NCBI GenBank assembly: GCA_028687425.1
Contig: JAQUAD010000019.1
Coordinates: forward strand, 1 to 44,176
From: Sideroxydans sp.
Lineage (GTDB): Bacteria > Pseudomonadota > Gammaproteobacteria > Burkholderiales > Gallionellaceae
Direction: 5' to 3'
Length of the DNA: 44,176 bases
Below, piece after piece: positions 20,193 to 29,211 of this stretch. How positions within the stretch are numbered: the first letter of the stretch is position 1; each line of letters begins with the position of its first letter. Made by a program: the position numbers and the translations under genes. The notes beneath the pieces are model-generated. The model ran no database searches. It worked only from the letters and a program-made list of their open reading frames with translations, and was not told the origin of the DNA.

Positions 20193-20483
20193 TCAATGAG
20201 TGGAGGGTTCTGCAGTCGCCATGGCAAGCATGGCGGACACGTCATATAGTTCTGCGAGGCTGCGCAAGTTCTGCGGAATATTGATGAATTCTAGTTTACC
20301 CGCATGCAGGCGAGACCACTGCATTAGCACCCCCAACGCGGATGAATCAACTGCAGTCACATCCGCCAGATCGACAATCGACACATCAAGCCCCGCCGGA
20401 AATTCGGCAAGCGAGGCCTCTCTTGCCGTTTCCAGTGTAAGCGGCCCGGATACCAGCATGCGGTTACCTTCAAACTTGATCAA
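20193..20483 (-). CDS. mlaB: MlaB-like STAS protein
   Basis: A 96-residue STAS-domain protein of the Mla phospholipid transporter, cytoplasmic partner of the MlaF ATPase. The strand-helix signature VSIVDLADVTAVDSSALGVL carries the STAS loop. The start is probably a TTG at 20483 (giving IKFEGNRMLV), with AAGGGA about 9 bases upstream in the end of mlaC. Position after mlaC agrees with the mlaFEDCB order. Confidence 0.92.
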   Translation of the reverse strand: MIKFEGNRMLVSGPLTLETAREASLAEFPAGLDVSIVDLADVTAVDSSALGVLMQWSRLHAGKLEFINIPQNLRSLAELYDVSAMLAMATAEPSTH

Positions 20484-20489
20484 CTCTTG

Positions 20490-21119
20490 TCATCCCTTCT
20501 TTTTTGCCGCAGCAGCTGCATCGCCTGCGTCACGATTCTTTTCTGACAGCGTCTTGATCAAGCCGTCAATACCCACCTGTTTGATCTCGTCGGCAAATGA
20601 GCCGCGATAACTGGTCACCATGCTGATGCCTTCTACAGTCACATCGAATGCTTTCCAGTCATTGTCTTTCTTCCTCATTTCGTAATCCACCGCCACCACG
20701 CGACCATCCGACACACGAATGATGCTGCGCACAGTGGCTTCGTTCTCGTCGAGCAATTGGGCGGATTTGACTTCAACTTCCGGATCGGGATAAGTGCTGA
20801 ACACTTTGGTATAGGTGCGCACCAGCATGGCACGAAACTCCCTTACGAGCGCTTCCCTCTGCTCGGGCGTAGCCGTACGCCAGGGACGCCCCACTGTCAG
20901 TTGCGTCATGCGTGTAAAGTCGAAATGGGGCAGGATCTTCTCATCGACCAATGCCTGCAGTCGCGGCTGGTCGGTCACGATGGATTTATCCTGCTTCACG
21001 ATCGCGAGAACTTCGCGCACGGTCGCCATGATCAGGCCGTCAGGCGTCGACGTTTGCTCCTCCGCCAAGCCGGACATACTCATGGCCACCATCAGCAACC
21101 CTGCAAAAATCTGTTTCAT
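20490..21119 (-). CDS. mlaC: MlaC periplasmic phospholipid-binding protein
   Basis: A 209-residue protein with a Sec signal peptide (MKQIFAGLLMVAMSMSGLA) and the MlaC/Ttg2D fold: ILPHFDFTRMTQLTVGRPW, then FRAMLVRTYTKVFSTY and a C-terminal domain with DFTVEG-like DVTVEGISMVTSYRGSF. It shuttles phospholipid between the outer-membrane MlaA complex and the inner-membrane MlaFEDB. The tail is rich in Ala and Lys. Confidence 0.96.
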   Translation of the reverse strand: MKQIFAGLLMVAMSMSGLAEEQTSTPDGLIMATVREVLAIVKQDKSIVTDQPRLQALVDEKILPHFDFTRMTQLTVGRPWRTATPEQREALVREFRAMLVRTYTKVFSTYPDPEVEVKSAQLLDENEATVRSIIRVSDGRVVAVDYEMRKKDNDWKAFDVTVEGISMVTSYRGSFADEIKQVGIDGLIKTLSEKNRDAGDAAAAAKKKG

Positions 21120-21131
21120 GATGCGTCCTTA

Positions 21132-21599
21132 TTATTCTTTGCTGTCCGACTGACTGAACAGGAACTTGCCGATCAAGTCCTCCAGCACCATGGCCGACTG
21201 CGTCTTCCGGAACACACCGCCATCCTTCAGCATCTCCTCATCACCGCCGGGAACCAATCCGATGTACTGTTCACCCAGCAAGCCGGAAGTCAGAATGTTG
21301 GCAAACGTGTCCTTGGGGAACTGGTAACGCTGATCCACGCTGATCGTCACCTTGGCTTCGTAGCGATCCGTATCCAGTACGATACTGTTCACCCGCCCCA
21401 CCAGCACACCGGCACTGCGCACCGAAGCGGTCGGCTTCAAGCCGCCCACATTGGTAAAGTATGCCGATAGCTGATAGGTCTCCGACACGTTATAGGTGCT
21501 CAAGTTTCCCACTTTAAGCGCCAGCACCACCAAAGCGGCGATCCCGGCCACCACGAAAGCCCCTACCCACAGATCCAATGTCGTGCGTTGCATCGTCAA
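21132..21599 (-). CDS. mlaD: MlaD MCE-domain protein
   Basis: A 155-residue protein with one N-terminal membrane anchor (LWVGAFVVAGIAALVVLALK) and a single MCE domain: YQLSAYFTNVGGLKPTASVR, VGRVNSI, and LLGEQYIGLVPGG. It forms the hexameric periplasmic ring on MlaE. The ATG at 21599 overlaps the mlaE stop as ATGA. Confidence 0.96.
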   Translation of the reverse strand: MTMQRTTLDLWVGAFVVAGIAALVVLALKVGNLSTYNVSETYQLSAYFTNVGGLKPTASVRSAGVLVGRVNSIVLDTDRYEAKVTISVDQRYQFPKDTFANILTSGLLGEQYIGLVPGGDEEMLKDGGVFRKTQSAMVLEDLIGKFLFSQSDSKE

Positions 21600-22384
21600 A
21601 CTCCCCTGAACATGAATGCGGTCAAGATGAAATCAAGCATCAAGATCGCCAAAGATGATTCCACTACGGTGCGCGTAGTCGCGCCGGATACGCCTTCCGC
21701 CGTCGGCGGCGCATCGAAGCCTTCGAACAAGGCGATCACGGTGACCGCCACCCCGAATACAAAACTCTTGATGACACCGTTAATGATGTCCTCGCGGAAG
21801 TCGACCGATGCCTGCATCTGCGACCAGAACGAACCTTCATCCACCCCGATCATCACCACGCCGACCACATAACCGCCGAATACGCCCATCGCCGAGAACA
21901 ATGCCGCCAGCAAGGGCATGGAGATCACCCCCGCCCAGAAGCGCGGCGCGACCACACGGGCAATAGGGCTGACCGCCATCATCTCCATGGCTGCGATCTG
22001 TTCGGTCGCCTTCATCAGGCCGATCTCGGCGGTCATCGCCGAACCGGCACGGCTGGCAAACAACAGAGCCGCCAACACCGGCCCCAGTTCCCGCACCAGC
22101 GACAGCGCGACCAGCGACCCCAGCGCCGATTCGGAGCCGTAGCGCTTCAGCGTCTCGAATCCCTGCAAGCCCAGCACCATGCCGACGAACAAGCCTGCCA
22201 CGCCGATGATGATGAGCGACATCACCCCGCTGGAGAACATCTCCTTCACGATGAGCTGAAAACGATGGAAGCTCGTACCGGACTGCAACAACGTCATCGC
22301 AAGAAAACGCGATGCCACACCCAGGCGCCAGATCGAATCCACGACGCGATGTCCGACTCTCCGCACACTATTGATCACTGGCAT
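21596..22384 (-). CDS. mlaE: MlaE inner-membrane permease
   Basis: A 262-residue multi-spanning permease of the MlaE/TrgB family. Family stretches: VGMVLGLQGFETLKRYG, LVRELGPVLAALLFASRAGS, and MTAEIGLMKATEQIAAMEMM. It forms the membrane channel part of the Mla retrograde phospholipid ABC system. The ATG at 22384 overlaps the mlaF stop as TGATG. Confidence 0.97.
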   Translation of the reverse strand: MPVINSVRRVGHRVVDSIWRLGVASRFLAMTLLQSGTSFHRFQLIVKEMFSSGVMSLIIIGVAGLFVGMVLGLQGFETLKRYGSESALGSLVALSLVRELGPVLAALLFASRAGSAMTAEIGLMKATEQIAAMEMMAVSPIARVVAPRFWAGVISMPLLAALFSAMGVFGGYVVGVVMIGVDEGSFWSQMQASVDFREDIINGVIKSFVFGVAVTVIALFEGFDAPPTAEGVSGATTRTVVESSLAILMLDFILTAFMFRGV

Positions 22385-23190
22385 CAGTCAGACACTCCCA
22401 TATCCTGCGCATACGTCGTTGCCACGGGGTAGTGGAAGGGCAATGGCCCGTCCACTTCGCCATGCACGAACTGATGTACAAACGGATCGCTCGATGCACG
22501 TATCTCATCCGGCGTGCCTTCAGCGCGAATCACCCCTTCTGAAATGAAATATACGTAATCCACGATCTTCAACGACTCCTGCACATCATGTGTCACCACC
22601 ACCGAAGTGGTGCCCAATGCATCGTTCAGTTTGCGGATCAATTGCCCAACCACCGACAGCGAAATAGGATCCAGCCCAGCGAACGGCTCGTCATACAGGA
22701 TCAACATCGGATCCAGCGCGATCGTGCGTGCCAGTGCGACCCGGCGCGCCATGCCGCCGGAAAGCTCGGCCGGCATCAATTGATGCGTGCCACGTAAACC
22801 GACCGCGTGCAACTTCATCATCACCAGGTCATGAATGATCTCTTCCGGCAGATCGGTGTGCTCACGCATCTGGAAAGCCACATTATCGAACACCGACATG
22901 TCGGTGAACAAAGCACCGAACTGGAACAGCACGCCCATCTTGCGGCGCATCTCATACAATCCTTTGTCATCCAGAGCATGGATGACTTTGCCGTCGATGC
23001 AAATCTCGCCGTGCGTCGGACGCAATGCCCCGCCAATAAGCCTGAACAGCGTGGTCTTGCCACACCCGCTGCCCCCCATCACGGCGATCACCTTGCCCTT
23101 GCCGAAAGACATATTGATCCCGTTCAGGACGGGACGTCGATCGTACGAGAAGTTGACATCCCGTATTTCAACTAACGCTTGTTCGGACAC
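22384..23190 (-). CDS. mlaF: MlaF ABC-transporter ATPase
   Basis: A 268-residue ATPase of the Mla system. Walker A GGSGCGKT (about 39-46), the signature AELSGGMARRVALAR, Walker B LILYDEPFAGLDP, and the switch His in VVVTHDVQ are all intact. The start is likely the GTG at 23190 (SEQALVEIRD follows), with GAGG eight bases upstream; a GTG at 23199 overlaps that ribosome-binding site and is less likely. First gene of mlaFEDCB-murA-hisGD and divergent from the response-regulator gene. Confidence 0.96.
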   Translation of the reverse strand: MSEQALVEIRDVNFSYDRRPVLNGINMSFGKGKVIAVMGGSGCGKTTLFRLIGGALRPTHGEICIDGKVIHALDDKGLYEMRRKMGVLFQFGALFTDMSVFDNVAFQMREHTDLPEEIIHDLVMMKLHAVGLRGTHQLMPAELSGGMARRVALARTIALDPMLILYDEPFAGLDPISLSVVGQLIRKLNDALGTTSVVVTHDVQESLKIVDYVYFISEGVIRAEGTPDEIRASSDPFVHQFVHGEVDGPLPFHYPVATTYAQDMGVSD

Positions 23191-23221
23191 TAAATACACC
23201 TCGGCTGATAATCAGGCGCGC

Positions 23222-23227
23222 ATTCTA
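23222..23227 (-). promoter_or_regulatory. Putative -10 element upstream of mlaF
   Basis: TAGAAT followed by GCGCGCC on the minus strand, 32 bases before the mlaF start codon. No clear -35 lies at 17 bases. The element resembles the -10 regions seen ahead of rpmB and glnS. Confidence 0.45.
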
Positions 23228-23343
23228 TCACCTCGTCCGTACAGATTCGCCATGCTCGACTGCCCCCGCCTTGGCGGCGGCTTGAGCTCGGCCCGATTAC
23301 TGGCTATCCTGCGCGCGTTGCTTAACCAACGCATGCCAATACA

Positions 23344-24771
23344 TTGACTACTGACGTCCGCCCCAGCCTGCTCATCGTTGACGACGATCCACTCATACGT
23401 GATTCGCTGCATCTGACTCTCTCGGATGAATTCGACATCCTGCTGGCCGAAGATCGGCCGCAAGCGGTTCGACTGATCCGCGATCTTGATGCACCGCCGC
23501 AACTCGCCCTGGTCGACTTGGGCCTGCCGCCCACTCCGCACCGCCCGCAGGAAGGCTTCCGCCTGATCGCGGAACTGCTGGCCCACGCCCCCGAGATCAA
23601 GATCATCACGCTTTCCGGGCAAAGTGACGAAGGCAATGCGCGCCACGCGCGCGCATTGGGTGCATTTGAATTCGTGGCCAAACCCAGCAAGCCGGAAGCG
23701 TTGCGTGCCGAATTGCGCGCCGCGCTCATTGCCCAACACGGCGAGCGCCGGAACGCCGCATATAACGAACAGCAACTCGGCATCATCGGCGACAGCATGC
23801 CTATCCGCACCATGCGCGACCAGATCAGACTCTATGCGAACACACCCTACCCGGTGTTGATTCAGGGCGAGTCAGGCAGCGGCAAAGAACTGGTGGCTGC
23901 CGCACTGCAACATTTGAGCCGGGACCCGAACGCCCCCTTCATCGCCATCAACTGCGCCGCCATCGCCCCCAACCTGCTTGAATCGACTTTGTTCGGCCAT
24001 GCCAAAGGGGCGTTCACTGGCGCAACCACTGCCCAGGTCGGTTTTTTTGAAAAGGCAGCGAATGGCACATTGTTCCTGGACGAGATCGGTGAATTGCCAC
24101 AGGAATTACAGGCCAAGCTGTTGCGTGTACTGGAAAACGGGGAGTATCAACGTGTAGGCGAGACCGCCACGCGCAAAAGTAATGCGCGCATCGTCGCCGC
24201 CACCAATCTTGTTCTCGCGCAGGCGGTACGCAGCAACGCTTTCCGCAGCGACCTGTTCCATCGTCTGAGCGTTTTCACTATCAACGTGCCTTCGTTGCGC
24301 TCATTGGGCGAAGACAAGATGCTGTTGCTCGATCATTTCCGCCGCATCTATTCCCAGCAGATGCAATGCCCCCCATTTGCGCTGGACGAATCGGCAGAGA
24401 ATTGCTGGAAGCGCTACAGCTTCCCCGGCAATACACGCGAATTGCGCAACATCGTGATTCGCCTGACAACCAAACACCCGGGGGCAGAACTCACCGCCAG
24501 CCAACTGGAAAGCGAGTTCGACCTGCATCCCGAATTGCCCGATAGCTTGAACGCATCAACTGAAATCAGTGCGCACACGCGCCTGCAACAGGGCGACTTC
24601 AATCTGGACGACCTGCTGATGGGCTATACTCAAACGTATATCGATGCCGCCATGGAGCTTGCACACGGCAATGTGAGCGAGGCCGCCAAACTGCTAGGCA
24701 TTGCACGCACCACCTTGTACAGCCGGATGGACGCATTACAAAAACACAGATCGCAGCAACGCAATCAATAA
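23344..24771 (+). CDS. Sigma-54-type response regulator
   Basis: A 475-residue NtrC-like protein. The receiver domain (about 7-125) has the acidic DDD near 13-15 and phospho-acceptor D58 in LALVDLGLPP, which is followed by a short extra loop. The AAA+ domain has Walker A GESGSGKE (175-182), the sigma-54-contact loop GAFTGA (222-227) and Walker B DEIGE. The C-terminus is a Fis-type helix-turn-helix (SEAAKLLGIARTTLYSRM). The only start compatible with the upstream in-frame stop at 23323 is a TTG at 23344, without an obvious Shine-Dalgarno site. No cognate histidine kinase is next to it. It directly precedes the pilus-like genes, which it may control, though I find no clear sigma-54 promoter there. 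Confidence 0.93.
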   Translation: MTTDVRPSLLIVDDDPLIRDSLHLTLSDEFDILLAEDRPQAVRLIRDLDAPPQLALVDLGLPPTPHRPQEGFRLIAELLAHAPEIKIITLSGQSDEGNARHARALGAFEFVAKPSKPEALRAELRAALIAQHGERRNAAYNEQQLGIIGDSMPIRTMRDQIRLYANTPYPVLIQGESGSGKELVAAALQHLSRDPNAPFIAINCAAIAPNLLESTLFGHAKGAFTGATTAQVGFFEKAANGTLFLDEIGELPQELQAKLLRVLENGEYQRVGETATRKSNARIVAATNLVLAQAVRSNAFRSDLFHRLSVFTINVPSLRSLGEDKMLLLDHFRRIYSQQMQCPPFALDESAENCWKRYSFPGNTRELRNIVIRLTTKHPGAELTASQLESEFDLHPELPDSLNASTEISAHTRLQQGDFNLDDLLMGYTQTYIDAAMELAHGNVSEAAKLLGIARTTLYSRMDALQKHRSQQRNQ

Positions 24772-24780
24772 GGGGAAAAG

Positions 24781-26247
24781 ATGTATCTGGAGCATTTCGG
24801 CCTCAACGAGCCTCCGTTCAAGATCACACCGGTCACAGACTTCTTTTTCTCGGGCGCCAATCGCGGCGAAATCCTGGATGCGCTGGTCTACGCCATCACC
24901 GATGGCGAAGGCATCATCAAGATCAGCGGCGAAGTCGGCAGTGGCAAGACCATGCTCTGCCGCATGCTGCTGGACAAGCTGCCCACCAACATCAAGGCGA
25001 TCTATCTGGCCAACCCCAGCATGTCGCGCGACGAGCTGTTGTACGCCATCGCAGACCGCCTGCAACTCGACCTGGAAGGCAAGCGTGTCAACGTCATCCT
25101 GCAGACGCTGCAAAACCATCTGGAAGCAATGTACGAGCACGGGGAACGCGTCGTGGTGCTGGTCGACGAAGCGCATGCCATGCCACTGGAGACACTGGAA
25201 GAACTAAGGCTGCTTTACAACCTGCAGGTCGGGGCTCACAAGCTGCTGCAGATCGTATTGTTCGGCCAGCCCGAACTGGATGAGAAGCTGGCTCAGACCA
25301 ACATGCGCCAACTGAAGGATCGCATCGTGCATCACTTCACCATCCTGCCGCTCTCCCCCAAGATCGTACATGCTTACCTGATGTTCCGCATGCGTGCAGC
25401 CGGCTATAAAGGGCCGGACATATTTTCGGCAAACGCGGAAAAGCAAATCGGCAAAGCCTCTCAAGGCCTGATGCGCAGGGTCAACATCCTGGCCGACAAA
25501 TCGTTACTGGCGGCATTTGTGGAGAATACGCACCGGATCGAGGAGCGTCACGTGCAGGCCGCTTTGCGCGACAGCGAAATGACACCGATGCGCAATTGGG
25601 GCGGACGCCGAAATATCGCAGTACTGGGAGGGTTGGCGCTGTTCACTGCCATATTTGTTGGCGCCGCCTGGTTTTTGAACCAGGAGCCCATGCCCGAAGC
25701 ACCGCAATCCAGCAAGCAGGTTGAAACCACGCCCGTCACGAGTACGCCTCCCGTTGAAGTGGTTGCGCAAACAGCTTCGGCGGTAACCGACACGGCCCCT
25801 GCCGCCGTTGAGCCCGTTGCTACTGCCGATGCTGCAGAACCTGTAGCTGAAACCACTGTTGCAGAGGTGGCGACGCGTCCTGTAATCAAACTCAAACAAC
25901 TATCCGGCATTTCTCCGCGCAGTCTTCTGCAGCAAAGACTGGGCGCCACCGAAGCCATGCTGAATGCCGCCCCGCAGGGCAGCGCCAGCATCCAGTTGTT
26001 CTATACCGAAAGCGTACAGCCTGATCGCATGGAAGGATTCCTGCGCAGGGCCCGCAAACTGGGCAAGCTGGAGGAGATATTCATCATTCCGATCGAGCTC
26101 AAAGGTCAGGATGCGTTCCGCGTGCTGTACGGCAGCTTCCCCAGCAGCAGCAAGGCTCGTGCAGCCATCCCCGAACTCCTCGAACGATATCTGGAAGCTT
26201 TCGCACCGACCCTGCACTTACTGGAAAGCTATCAAAACCTCCCTTAA
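24781..26247 (+). CDS. mshM: MshM/ExeA-like AAA ATPase with SPOR-like tail
   Basis: A 488-residue protein. Residues 1-265 are an ExeA/MshM-type AAA ATPase: MYLEHFGLNEPPFKITPV, Walker A GEVGSGKT (50-57), Walker B VVVLVDEAHAM. One transmembrane segment (about 280-300, IAVLGGLALFTAIFVGAAWF) is followed by a Pro/Ala/Val/Thr-rich periplasmic linker. A C-terminal region (about 395-485) looks SPOR-like, with LFYTES, LGKLEEIFIIP and VLYGSFPSSSKA. ExeA homologues help insert the secretin through peptidoglycan, and SPOR domains bind septal or denuded glycan. The start is the ATG at 24781 with AAGGGGAAAAG upstream. First structural gene of the locus. Confidence 0.9.
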   Translation: MYLEHFGLNEPPFKITPVTDFFFSGANRGEILDALVYAITDGEGIIKISGEVGSGKTMLCRMLLDKLPTNIKAIYLANPSMSRDELLYAIADRLQLDLEGKRVNVILQTLQNHLEAMYEHGERVVVLVDEAHAMPLETLEELRLLYNLQVGAHKLLQIVLFGQPELDEKLAQTNMRQLKDRIVHHFTILPLSPKIVHAYLMFRMRAAGYKGPDIFSANAEKQIGKASQGLMRRVNILADKSLLAAFVENTHRIEERHVQAALRDSEMTPMRNWGGRRNIAVLGGLALFTAIFVGAAWFLNQEPMPEAPQSSKQVETTPVTSTPPVEVVAQTASAVTDTAPAAVEPVATADAAEPVAETTVAEVATRPVIKLKQLSGISPRSLLQQRLGATEAMLNAAPQGSASIQLFYTESVQPDRMEGFLRRARKLGKLEEIFIIPIELKGQDAFRVLYGSFPSSSKARAAIPELLERYLEAFAPTLHLLESYQNLP

Positions 26248-26272
26248 GCCGATGAAACAAAAAAACATCTAA

Positions 26273-26334
26273 CCCCCTTGAGCGGTTGCGAGGCAAAGTT
26301 TTTTAGGTTACCTTGTGCCCCAAAGTCAAGGGGG
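26273..26334 (+). promoter_or_regulatory. Inverted repeat that can mask the mshL ribosome-binding site
   Basis: CCCCCTTGA (26273-26281) and TCAAGGGGG (26326-26334) are perfect 9-base inverted arms separated by 44 bases. The right arm contains the likely Shine-Dalgarno AAGGGGG, eight bases before the mshL ATG. In the mRNA, pairing would hide the ribosome-binding site, so this may be a translational control element. That role is inference. Confidence 0.5.
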
Positions 26335-26342
26335 AAAAGGGA

Positions 26343-28106
26343 ATGAGGTCCAGTCACGCATTACTTTGCGCTACCGGCGTGCTGCTTGCCGCCTGCAATA
26401 CAAAGCCACTCAAACAGTCCGACGCGCACATTCAACAAACACCGGACTCAGTCACCCGCAGCAGCGGCACCATTCCCCAACCCAGCAAAAAATCCATCGT
26501 ACTTCCGCCACCCAAAACCGCAGTAAAGGTAGAAACCTACAGCGTAGTCGTCACCAACCTGCCCGCCCGCGAGATACTGTTCGCACTGGCACGCGATGCC
26601 AAGATCAACATCGACATTCATGCCGGCATAGATGGCAACGTCTCACTTAACGCCATCAACCAGACGTTACCCCAGATCCTTGATCGCATTTCCAAACAAG
26701 TGGACATGCGTTACGAGCTGAAGGCCGGGCAACTGGTCGTCATGCCGGACTCCCCCTTCCTGAAGAGCTACAAGATCGACTATGTGAACATGTCGCGCGA
26801 TGCCGATGGCGGCATCTCCAATACAACGCAGGTCGGCGGTTCTTCAATCAACGCTTCAGGGAGCGGAGCAAACAACTCACAACTGTCAATCAAGAATTCA
26901 TCCAAGAACCACTTCTGGGATACATTGATCAAGAATATCACCGACATATTGCGTGAGACCGACAAGATCCTGCCGCAGGGTTCCAGCGAAGACGTCGTGC
27001 AACAGCAGAACATACAAAGCCAAAAAGGGGGCACTGCTACAGCGAATCCGGACAACGCTGCAGTGATAGAAGGAGAAGGCGCTACAGTGACACGTCGCAG
27101 CACTTTCCGTGAAGCCGCCTCGGTGATCCCCAACCCTGAGGCAGGCATCATCACTGTGCGCGCAACAGGAAAGCAGCACGAAAAGATTCAGGAGTTCATC
27201 ACTCAGGTGATGCGCAACGCTCGCCGGCAGGTGCTGATCGAGGCCACCATCGCAGAAGTACGATTGAACAGCAACTACCAACAGGGCATTGACTGGTCAC
27301 GCTTGCGGCTAGGCACTAAAGGTTTCAATCTGACTCAATTAGCGTCCGGCAATCCAGTCCCGGCAGCCACAAATACTGGCAAGATGTTCCTGCTGGACTA
27401 TGTCAATCCGACTTCCAAACTAGGCAATCTGAGCGCCTCCATCTCACTGCTCGATTCCTTCGGCGATGTCAAAGTACTTTCCAGCCCCAAGTTGAGCGTA
27501 ATGAACAATCAGACTGCGATGCTGCGCGTGGTCGACAACCTGGTTTATTTCACCATCAAGGCAGACACGACCAGCAATCAAACCACCAGCACTACAACTT
27601 TTACCACCACCCCTGTCACTGTACCGACCGGCTTCACCATGAGCGTGACACCACAGATCAATGATGGCGATACTGTACTGCTCAATCTGCGCCCATCCAT
27701 CACCAGGTTGCTGGGCTATGTGAACGACCCCAATCCTGCTTTGGCAAACCCCTGTGGAATCGGTGTTTCGAACTGTGCCACACCCGCCATCGTCAGCCGG
27801 ATTCCACAACTGCAGACACGCGAAATGGAGTCGATGCTGAAGATCGAAAATAACCAGATCGCCGTGCTAGGCGGCCTGATGCAGGACGAGATCAACAACC
27901 TGACCGATGGCGTTCCACTGCTGGACAGCATCCCATTTGCCGGCAATGCATTCCGCAATCGCAACGACAGCATGACCAAGACCGAACTGGTGATCTTCCT
28001 GCGACCGGTAGTGATCAAAGACAGCAGCCTTGATGGCGACTTCTCCGCATTCCGCGCCAGCCTTCCGGACAGCGATTTCCTCAAGCCAGAAAGCGAAAAG
28101 GAATAA
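26343..28106 (+). CDS. mshL: MshL-like outer-membrane secretin lipoprotein
   Basis: A 587-residue secretin of the type II/type IV pilus family. The signal MRSSHALLCATGVLLAAC ends in a lipobox (LAAC, Cys18). An N-terminal STN/N0-like domain follows (PAREILFALARDAKINIDIH). A Gly/Ser/Asn linker leads to the secretin domain with RRQVLIEATIAEVRLNSNY, VKVLSSPKLSVMNNQTA, and IPQLQTREMESMLKIENNQI. The C-terminal ELVIFLRPVVI is typical. It forms the outer-membrane pore. The start is the ATG at 26343; an earlier in-frame start lacks support and would break the lipoprotein signal. Confidence 0.95.
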   Translation: MRSSHALLCATGVLLAACNTKPLKQSDAHIQQTPDSVTRSSGTIPQPSKKSIVLPPPKTAVKVETYSVVVTNLPAREILFALARDAKINIDIHAGIDGNVSLNAINQTLPQILDRISKQVDMRYELKAGQLVVMPDSPFLKSYKIDYVNMSRDADGGISNTTQVGGSSINASGSGANNSQLSIKNSSKNHFWDTLIKNITDILRETDKILPQGSSEDVVQQQNIQSQKGGTATANPDNAAVIEGEGATVTRRSTFREAASVIPNPEAGIITVRATGKQHEKIQEFITQVMRNARRQVLIEATIAEVRLNSNYQQGIDWSRLRLGTKGFNLTQLASGNPVPAATNTGKMFLLDYVNPTSKLGNLSASISLLDSFGDVKVLSSPKLSVMNNQTAMLRVVDNLVYFTIKADTTSNQTTSTTTFTTTPVTVPTGFTMSVTPQINDGDTVLLNLRPSITRLLGYVNDPNPALANPCGIGVSNCATPAIVSRIPQLQTREMESMLKIENNQIAVLGGLMQDEINNLTDGVPLLDSIPFAGNAFRNRNDSMTKTELVIFLRPVVIKDSSLDGDFSAFRASLPDSDFLKPESEKE

Positions 28107-28108
28107 CA

Positions 28109-29203
28109 ATGAGCCTGCTACTCGACGCGATGAAGAAGTCTGGTGAACAAGGCAAGGGCACCGGTCTGACATTGGAGGATCATCCCAATCTGTCGGCTGC
28201 AAATGTAGCGCCCGAGAGCATTCCGTCTGAAACTTCTCGCGCCGCTGGTCAAACCCTGTTTGCAGCCAAGAAAAAAAAGGAACCGCCTCGCCGTCGCTGG
28301 AAGCTGGGCTTGGTTCCGACGACCTTCCTGATTTGCAGCACGATAGGCGCAGGGTATGGTTATTACGTCTGGACTGAACTCAACCCACCCGTCAGACGCC
28401 CTGTCCCCCGCCCCATTCCCGTCGCTGCCGCGCCGGTCGCCCCGCCGCCGGCTGCACCACGCCTGGTCGCATCCATTGCACCGGAGCCGACGCCCATGCA
28501 ACCGCCAGAAGCAGTTCCGACGATTACGCCTCCGATAGTCGAGACAGCCAAGGCAGCACCCGCACAACCCGTCACCCGTCGCGCAACCGAACGCGCGCCC
28601 CGCCGCCTGACCATCAAACGACAGCCCAAAGTGGATACCGTCACACCGGCATTACAGGATGCCTGGCAAGCGTATCAACGCGGCGAGTATCCGGCGGCGG
28701 CACAGGGCTATCACAACGTACTGGCACAGGATGCTCGCAACCGCGACGCCTTGCTTGGTCTGGGCGCTGTAGCACAGCAGCAGGGGCAGGACCAGACCGC
28801 GCAACATTACTATCGCCAGGTGCTACTGCTCGATCCTCGCGACCCTGTCGCTTTGGCCGCCATGTCTGCCTATGACACGAATGAAGCCGACAGCGAAGTG
28901 CGCTTGAAACAGATGCTGTCCGAACAGCCGCAAGCCGCAGCCCTGCACTACGCACTGGGCAACACCTATGCGGACCAGTCGCGCTGGGCGGAGGCTCATC
29001 AATCCTATTTCAGCGCGCGCGCACTGGAGCCGGGCAATGCATTGTTCACCTTCAATCTGGCCGTCAGCCTGGACCATCTCGGACAAAGCAGGTTGGCTGC
29101 CGACCATTATCGTCAGGCGCTGGAATTGGACATCAACAATAACGCCAGCTTCGATCATGCACAGGCACTGCGTCGTCTGAATGAATTGACCTCTTCCCGC
29201 TAG
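28109..29203 (+). CDS. mshN: MshN-like TPR pilus-biogenesis protein
   Basis: A 364-residue bitopic protein. It starts MSLLLDAMKKSGEQGKG, the short N-terminal motif common in GspB/MshN-like proteins, followed by a basic stretch and one membrane segment (about 67-92). A Pro-rich periplasmic linker leads to TPR repeats from about 170 (AWQAYQRGEYPAAAQGYHNV, then TAQHYYRQVLLLDP and WAEAHQSYFSARALEPGN). It likely links the inner-membrane ATPase to the secretin. Two bases after mshL. Confidence 0.88.
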   Translation: MSLLLDAMKKSGEQGKGTGLTLEDHPNLSAANVAPESIPSETSRAAGQTLFAAKKKKEPPRRRWKLGLVPTTFLICSTIGAGYGYYVWTELNPPVRRPVPRPIPVAAAPVAPPPAAPRLVASIAPEPTPMQPPEAVPTITPPIVETAKAAPAQPVTRRATERAPRRLTIKRQPKVDTVTPALQDAWQAYQRGEYPAAAQGYHNVLAQDARNRDALLGLGAVAQQQGQDQTAQHYYRQVLLLDPRDPVALAAMSAYDTNEADSEVRLKQMLSEQPQAAALHYALGNTYADQSRWAEAHQSYFSARALEPGNALFTFNLAVSLDHLGQSRLAADHYRQALELDINNNASFDHAQALRRLNELTSSR

Positions 29204-29211
29204 GAACAACG

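Noticed and set aside
23311-23335. Possible sigma-54 promoter TGGC...TTGC before the response regulator
   Set aside because: Spacing between the GG and GC elements is wrong (13 bases between TGGC and TTGC instead of 7), so it does not fit a -24/-12 promoter.
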